A stretch of 61,868 nt of DNA from Thermoleophilaceae bacterium (GTDB lineage: Bacteria; Actinomycetota; Thermoleophilia; Solirubrobacterales; Thermoleophilaceae), in the NCBI GenBank assembly GCA_036378175.1, contig DASUWY010000045.1:1-61868 (forward strand). The letters are read 5' to 3'. Shown here one piece after another: positions 57,763 through 61,868 of the stretch. Both the position numbers and the translations under genes were made by a program. Position 1 is the first letter of the stretch, and each line of letters starts with the position of its first letter. A model generated the notes under the pieces. It was not told the DNA's origin, ran no database searches, and saw only the letters and a program-made list of their open reading frames with translations.

Positions 57763-59046
57763 GTGTCCACGAGGGCTCTCGACGCCGCATCTGAAAGCGG
57801 GTTGATCGCGGCCGGCGAGCCCCTGCTCGTGATGCTCTCCGGCGGCGCGGACTCGGTGTGCCTCCTCGATTGCGCAGTCACGCTCGGGGCGCGCGTGAGT
57901 GCATTGCACGTGAACTACGGGCTGCGGGCGGAAGCGGATTCGGACGAGCGGCACTGCCGTGAGCTGTGCGAGTCGCTGGGCGTCGGCCTCACCGTGGAGC
58001 GGGTGCGACTGCCCGAAGCCGGCAACCTCCAGGCCGAGGCGCGGGACCGCCGCTACGCGCTGGCCGAACGCCATGCGGCCGCCGATTACGCCAGCGCGCA
58101 TACCGCGAGCGACCAGGCCGAAACGGTGCTCTACCGCCTTGCGGTTTCCCCCGGCCGCCGCGCCCTGCTGGGGATGGAGCCGCGCCGTGGCCGGCTCGTG
58201 CGGCCGCTGCTCGAGGCGACGCGCGGGGACACACGCGCGCACTGCGAAGAGCGAGGTCTCGCGTGGGTCGAGGACACGTCGAACACAGACCCGCGCTTCG
58301 CGCGCGCGCGCGTGCGGGAAGAGGTGCTCCCGGTGCTGAGGCAGCTCAACCCCGCCGCCGAGCGAACGATCGTCGAGACGAGCCGCCTGCTTCGCGATGA
58401 GGCAGACGTGCTTGAGGTTGCGGTGAGCGAAGCGCTCACAAGGCTCGGGGACGTGGCGCCGGCACTGGCCGAGCTGCGTGCGCTGCCTCCGGGCCTCGCG
58501 CGGCTCGTCCTGCGCCGGCTTGCGGAATCGGCGTCCGGCGGCGCGTGCTCGCTGTCGCGCGACCAGGCGAACGCGGTGCTGCGACTCGGGGAGCGCGGCG
58601 GCACCGCTTCGCTCGACCTCGGGAGCGGTCTGCGCGCCGTGGCCGAGTACGGAACGCTGCGCTTCACGCGCGATCCGGATGCCGAGCCCCCGCCGCCCGC
58701 AAAGCTGCTCGTGCCGGGGAAGGCGCGCTTCGGCGACTGGGAGGTGTCGGCCGCCCTGGGCGGGGGCGGGGAGGCCCTGCTGGCAGCGGCCGCGCTCGGC
58801 GACTCGCTGACGATCCGCGCCTGGAACGAAGGCGACCGCATGCGCCCGGCCGGCCTCGGCGGCACGAAGACTCTTCAGGACCTGTTCACGGACAGGAAGG
58901 TGCCCCGCGCCCTGCGGCGTTCGCTCCCGGTGGTGACCACTGCGCAGGGCGAGATCGTGTGGGTGGCGGGCGTGGCCGTCGGCGAATCCTTCAAGGCCGG
59001 TGCGGACGAGAAGGACCCCGTGAGTTTGTCCGCGCGCCAGGTCTGA
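57763..59046 (+). CDS. tilS: tRNA(Ile)-lysidine synthase
   Basis: 427 residues from GTG at 57763. PP-loop ATPase domain with 'LSGGADSVCLLD' (SGGADS 26-31), 'NYGLRAEADSDERHC', 'TASDQAETVLYRL' and 'LLEATRGDTRAHCEERGLAW' (split); C-terminal substrate-recognition domain to the end. It modifies cytidine 34 of tRNA-Ile to lysidine so that AUA is read. It heads the tilS-hpt-ftsH group common in bacteria. Confidence 0.93.
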   Translation: MSTRALDAASESGLIAAGEPLLVMLSGGADSVCLLDCAVTLGARVSALHVNYGLRAEADSDERHCRELCESLGVGLTVERVRLPEAGNLQAEARDRRYALAERHAAADYASAHTASDQAETVLYRLAVSPGRRALLGMEPRRGRLVRPLLEATRGDTRAHCEERGLAWVEDTSNTDPRFARARVREEVLPVLRQLNPAAERTIVETSRLLRDEADVLEVAVSEALTRLGDVAPALAELRALPPGLARLVLRRLAESASGGACSLSRDQANAVLRLGERGGTASLDLGSGLRAVAEYGTLRFTRDPDAEPPPPAKLLVPGKARFGDWEVSAALGGGGEALLAAAALGDSLTIRAWNEGDRMRPAGLGGTKTLQDLFTDRKVPRALRRSLPVVTTAQGEIVWVAGVAVGESFKAGADEKDPVSLSARQV

Positions 59047-59137
59047 AGCGCCGCGTCCGCCCGGCCGCACCACTCCCGCCGGGCCCTACCGACTTAGGCA
59101 ACGAATTTGTCCGCCGGGCAACAAAAGTTGTGTGCTC

Positions 59138-59204
59138 GTCAACTTCGTTGTCAACGGATTTGACCCCCGGTCAATTTTGTTGACGGTGGGTCAATCTTTT
59201 TGTC
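59138..59204. repeat. Phased array of GTCAA/TTGAC half-sites
   Basis: Starting at 59150 a 5-base half-site occurs every 10 bases in alternating orientation: GTCAA 59150, TTGAC 59160, GTCAA 59170, TTGAC 59180, GTCAA 59190 and TTGTC 59200 (one mismatch); another GTCAA lies at 59138. Each neighbouring pair makes a palindrome with a 5-base gap. The 10-base step would put all sites on one face of the helix. It lies in the AT-richer spacer upstream of hpt and ftsH. No known binding protein recognised. Confidence 0.75.
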
Positions 59205-59308
59205 TAACTCGGTAGCGCGCACAGAACGGGTAAGCGGTGCGGCATCCCCATGGTTCAGGCCTCTCAGGTGAGCGGTTCCGCAAGCCCGACCAGTACGCTG
59301 CCCCTCCC

Positions 59309-59842
59309 GTGAACGACCCATCGATCGGAGAGATCCTCGTGCCGGCCGACGACCTGTCTGCACGCGTGGAGGAGCTCGGGAAGCAGATCTCCGCCGACTA
59401 CGAAGGCCGCGACCTGCTGCTCGTCGGCGTGCTCAAGGGCGCCGTGTTCTTCCTCTCCGACCTGATGCGGCACATCGACGGGCCGTGCGAGGTGGACTTC
59501 ATGGCCGTCGCCTCATACGGCTCGTCCACCGACTCCTCGGGCGTCGTCCGCATCCTCAAGGACCTCGACATCCCGATCGAGGGCCGCGAGGTGCTGATCG
59601 TGGAGGACATCGTGGACTCCGGTCTAACCCTCTCCTACCTGCTGCGGACGCTGAACGCCCGCAACCCGAAGTCGCTCGAGGTGTGCGCCCTGCTCACGAA
59701 GCCCGACCGCCGCAAGGTGGATCTGCCCATTCGCTACGTGGGCTTCGAGATTCCGAACCGGTTCGCCATCGGCTACGGGCTCGACCATGCGGAGCGTTAC
59801 CGGAACCTCCCGTATGTGGCTGTCCTGGCTGATCCGGGGTAG
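59309..59842 (+). CDS. hpt: Hypoxanthine phosphoribosyltransferase
   Basis: 177 residues from GTG at 59309; an in-frame start at 59237 would add 24 residues that do not match the family. It converts hypoxanthine (and guanine) with PRPP to the nucleotide. PRPP-binding loop '[17 protein letters not shown]' near 96-112; '[16 protein letters not shown]' and '[10 protein letters not shown]'-like '[17 protein letters not shown]' are conserved. Standard position between tilS and ftsH. Confidence 0.95.
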   Translation: MNDPSIGEILVPADDLSARVEELGKQISADYEGRDLLLVGVLKGAVFFLSDLMRHIDGPCEVDFMAVASYGSSTDSSGVVRILKDLDIPIEGREVLIVEDIVDSGLTLSYLLRTLNARNPKSLEVCALLTKPDRRKVDLPIRYVGFEIPNRFAIGYGLDHAERYRNLPYVAVLADPG

Positions 59843-59844
59843 CC

Positions 59845-59862
59845 TCGAACCCGTAGGTTCGA
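59845..59862. repeat. Inverted repeat after hpt
   Basis: TCGAACC-CGTA-GGTTCGA, 7-base arms with a 4-base loop, starting 3 bases after the hpt stop. It could be a weak terminator or a binding site. It recalls the actinobacterial LexA box TCGAAC-N4-GTTCGA, but the spacing between those hexamers is 6 rather than 4. Confidence 0.4.
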
Positions 59863-59883
59863 ACAGCGAAGGGAGGGGGCAGC

Positions 59884-59970
59884 ATGGGTGTTTACACCAG
59901 CAGGAAAGCCAAATCTCCCCTGCTACGCTTGCCCTCCGTCCCTAATGGCGTGGGACTGCGTGCCGACTAA
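59884..59970 (+). CDS. 28-codon leader ORF upstream of ftsH
   Basis: ATG at 59884 is preceded at 6-7 bases by GGGAGGGGG, the strongest ribosome binding site in this part of the window. It encodes MGVYTSRKAKSPLLRLP and 11 more residues, ending with TAA at 59970, 12 bases before the ftsH TTG. The peptide is basic with no known family. Either a leader peptide or an unrelated small protein; the site strength and position favour a role in ftsH translation. Confidence 0.45.
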   Translation: MGVYTSRKAKSPLLRLPSVPNGVGLRAD

Positions 59971-59982
59971 ACACCGGAGACC

Positions 59983-61868
59983 TTGAGTCGTTTCTTCAAA
60001 AGCGCCGCCTTTCCCATCCTCATCGTGGTGGTGCTGGCGTTCTTCGCCCAGAAGCTGATCAGCCCGGGCGCGCACACTCACTCTCCGAACTACTCCGGCT
60101 TCCTCACCCAGATCGAACAGGGTCAGGTCAAGTCCGTCACGATCAACACGAAGGACAACACGATCGATGTCACCCCGACGGACAACGCCCAGCCGGACAA
60201 CAAGAAGTACACCACCGCCTATCCGGACAACACCGAGCAGAACCTGATCAACGATCTGCGCAACCACAACGTCCCGATCGACGTGAAGGGGAAGGGCGGA
60301 TCGGGCTGGTTGTCGGTGCTCACGTACGTCTTACCGTTCGTGATCTTCCTGCTCTTCTGGCTGTTCATCATCAACCAGATGCAGGGCGGCGGATCGAAGG
60401 TGATGTCCTTCGGCAAATCGCGGGCGAAGCGAATGTCGGTGGACTCGCCGAAGATCACGTTCCGCGACGTCGCGGGCGTGGACGAAGCCGTGGAGGAGCT
60501 CCAGGAGATCAAGGAGTTCCTGGAAAATCCGAAGAAATTCCAGGCGCTCGGTGCGCGCATTCCCAAGGGAGTGCTGCTGTACGGGCCGCCGGGCACAGGC
60601 AAGACGCTGCTCGCGCGCGCTGTGGCGGGCGAGGCCGGCGTGCCGTTCTTCTCGATCTCCGGCTCTGACTTCGTCGAAATGTTCGTGGGCGTGGGCGCCT
60701 CGCGCGTGCGCGACCTGTTCGAGCAGGCCAAGCAGAACTCCCCCTGCATCATCTTCATGGACGAGATCGACGCCGTCGGCCGCCACCGTGGCGCGGGTCT
60801 CGGCGGCGGTCACGACGAGCGCGAGCAGACGCTGAATCAGCTGCTCGTCGAGATGGACGGCTTCGAGATGAAGGACAACATCATCCTCATCGCGGCCACC
60901 AACCGCCCGGACATCCTCGACCCCGCGCTGCTCCGTCCCGGCCGCTTCGACCGCCAGATCGTGGTCGACCGTCCGGACCGCAAGGGCCGCGTGAAGATCC
61001 TCGAGGTTCACACGCGCGGCAAGCCGCTCGCCAAGACGATCGACCTCGACAACCTCGCCGCGCAGACGCCCGGCTTCACCGGCGCCGATCTCTCGAACCT
61101 CGTGAACGAGGCGGCGCTGCTCGCCGCGCGCCAGGGCCTCCGCGAGATCGATCACCAGCAGCTCGAAGAGGGCATCATGCGCGTGATCGCGGGACCGGAG
61201 AAGAAGACCCGCGTGATGTCGGAGAAGGAGCGCAAGATCACCGCGTTCCACGAGATGGGCCACGCGATCGTCGCCCACTTCCTCGAGAACACCGACCCGG
61301 TGCACAAGATCTCCGTGATCTCGCGCGGCCAGGCGCTCGGCTACACGATCTCGCTGCCCACCGAGGACAAGTTCCTCACCACGCGCGCGGAGCTCAACGA
61401 CACGATGGCGATGACCCTCGGCGGCCGCGCCGCGGAGGAGATCGTCTTCGGCGAGGTCACCACCGGCGCTTCCAACGACCTCGAGAAGGTCACCGCCACC
61501 GCCAAGCAGATGGTCATGCGCTTCGGTATGAGCGAGAAGCTCGGCCCGCGCGTGTTCGGTCATGACCACGGCCAGCCGTTCCTCGGCCGCGAGTTCTCGG
61601 CCGAGCCGGACTATTCCGACGACGTCGCGCGCGAGATCGACGACGAGATCCGGCGCATCGTCGAGGAGGCGCACCAGCTGGCCCGCGACATCCTCGAGCA
61701 GCACCGCGACAACCTGAAGAAGACCTCCGAGATCCTGCTCCGCCGCGAGACGATCGAGGCCGAGCAGTTCGAGCGCTTGCTCGAGGGCGCGACCGAGGAA
61801 GAGGTCTTCGGCCGCGACGAGCCGCGCCCGGTCGACACCGACGACACGCCGCGCGCCGAGCGCGAGCC
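59983..61868 (+). CDS. ftsH: ATP-dependent zinc metalloprotease FtsH (partial)
   Basis: Starts with TTG at 59983 after CCGGAGACC, and runs off the right edge at about residue 628. Two membrane helices flank a periplasmic domain (about 6-22 and 109-128). AAA+ domain: Walker A GPPGTGKT at 201-208, Walker [10 protein letters not shown], pore motif '[10 protein letters not shown]', SRH '[20 protein letters not shown]' (split). Zinc protease motif HEMGH at 423-427. A membrane quality-control protease. The acidic tail begins near the edge. Confidence 0.97.
   Translation, partial: MSRFFKSAAFPILIVVVLAFFAQKLISPGAHTHSPNYSGFLTQIEQGQVKSVTINTKDNTIDVTPTDNAQPDNKKYTTAYPDNTEQNLINDLRNHNVPIDVKGKGGSGWLSVLTYVLPFVIFLLFWLFIINQMQGGGSKVMSFGKSRAKRMSVDSPKITFRDVAGVDEAVEELQEIKEFLENPKKFQALGARIPKGVLLYGPPGTGKTLLARAVAGEAGVPFFSISGSDFVEMFVGVGASRVRDLFEQAKQNSPCIIFMDEIDAVGRHRGAGLGGGHDEREQTLNQLLVEMDGFEMKDNIILIAATNRPDILDPALLRPGRFDRQIVVDRPDRKGRVKILEVHTRGKPLAKTIDLDNLAAQTPGFTGADLSNLVNEAALLAARQGLREIDHQQLEEGIMRVIAGPEKKTRVMSEKERKITAFHEMGHAIVAHFLENTDPVHKISVISRGQALGYTISLPTEDKFLTTRAELNDTMAMTLGGRAAEEIVFGEVTTGASNDLEKVTATAKQMVMRFGMSEKLGPRVFGHDHGQPFLGREFSAEPDYSDDVAREIDDEIRRIVEEAHQLARDILEQHRDNLKKTSEILLRRETIEAEQFERLLEGATEEEVFGRDEPRPVDTDDTPRAERE

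Noticed and set aside
59845..59862. Possible LexA (SOS) box TCGAAC...GTTCGA after hpt.
   Set aside because: The gap between hexamers is 6 bases instead of the 4 of actinobacterial LexA sites; it is better read as a short stem.

Overview
The window is a GC-rich, gene-dense chromosomal segment from an actinobacterium. Frequent GTG and TTG starts, 4-base stop/start overlaps, a secreted collagen-like protein with an SSDIKDGTI-type N-terminus, an AbiEi/DUF559-type gene and the tilS-hpt-ftsH order suggest class Thermoleophilia (Solirubrobacter/Conexibacter-like). That placement is inference from gene style; no rRNA or tRNA gene was found. I see no CRISPR array, insertion sequence or prophage.

Left part (1-16.5 kb): a MacB/FtsX-type ABC exporter pair running off the left edge, a secreted cupredoxin, and a three-gene ABC importer behind a clear TPP riboswitch, so a thiamine-precursor uptake operon (ThiZ-ThiX-ThiY type). 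Then a collagen-like secreted protein, a CoxE/MoxR pair, a GAF-GGDEF-EAL protein, a large AAA-LuxR regulator, and a tautomerase/ECF sigma/RTX-repeat secreted protein operon with coupled starts.

Middle part (16.5-36 kb): citrate synthase; a coupled chain (EVE protein, TPR-like protein, DUF2203, threonine/serine dehydratase); an ArsA/Get3 ATPase with a proline-rich partner; a D-glucuronyl C5-epimerase; a lipoprotein; a Ca2+/H+ antiporter overlapping a GH2 glycosidase; several small proteins found only in outline; an acyl-CoA dehydrogenase; an MFS transporter; an RsbW-like ATPase; a frameshifted AbiEi-like gene with a 17-bp inverted repeat at its start; and an MMPL transporter divergent from a PadR regulator.

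Right part (36-61.9 kb): fatty-acid metabolism with a FadB-like multienzyme split in two and re-ordered; a sirtuin; an ECF41 sigma factor divergent from an epimerase, with matching ECF41 promoters on both strands; an S53 peptidase; a three-domain peptidoglycan hydrolase; phasin-like proteins around a nucleoside phosphorylase; an epimerase/acyltransferase/SCP2 lipid cluster; formate-THF ligase; a DHA2 MFS pump; a two-domain SDR like the fatty acyl reductases; a MerR-adenylate cyclase fusion; and tilS-hpt-ftsH, with ftsH running off the right edge.

The most unusual non-coding signal is between tilS and hpt (59138-59204): alternating GTCAA and TTGAC half-sites repeated at an exact 10-base step in an otherwise AT-richer spacer. 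Other notable signals are the divergent ECF41 promoters (one apparently driving a leaderless sigma mRNA), a strong-RBS 28-codon leader ORF before ftsH, and a terminator-like hairpin in the leader of the cyclase gene.
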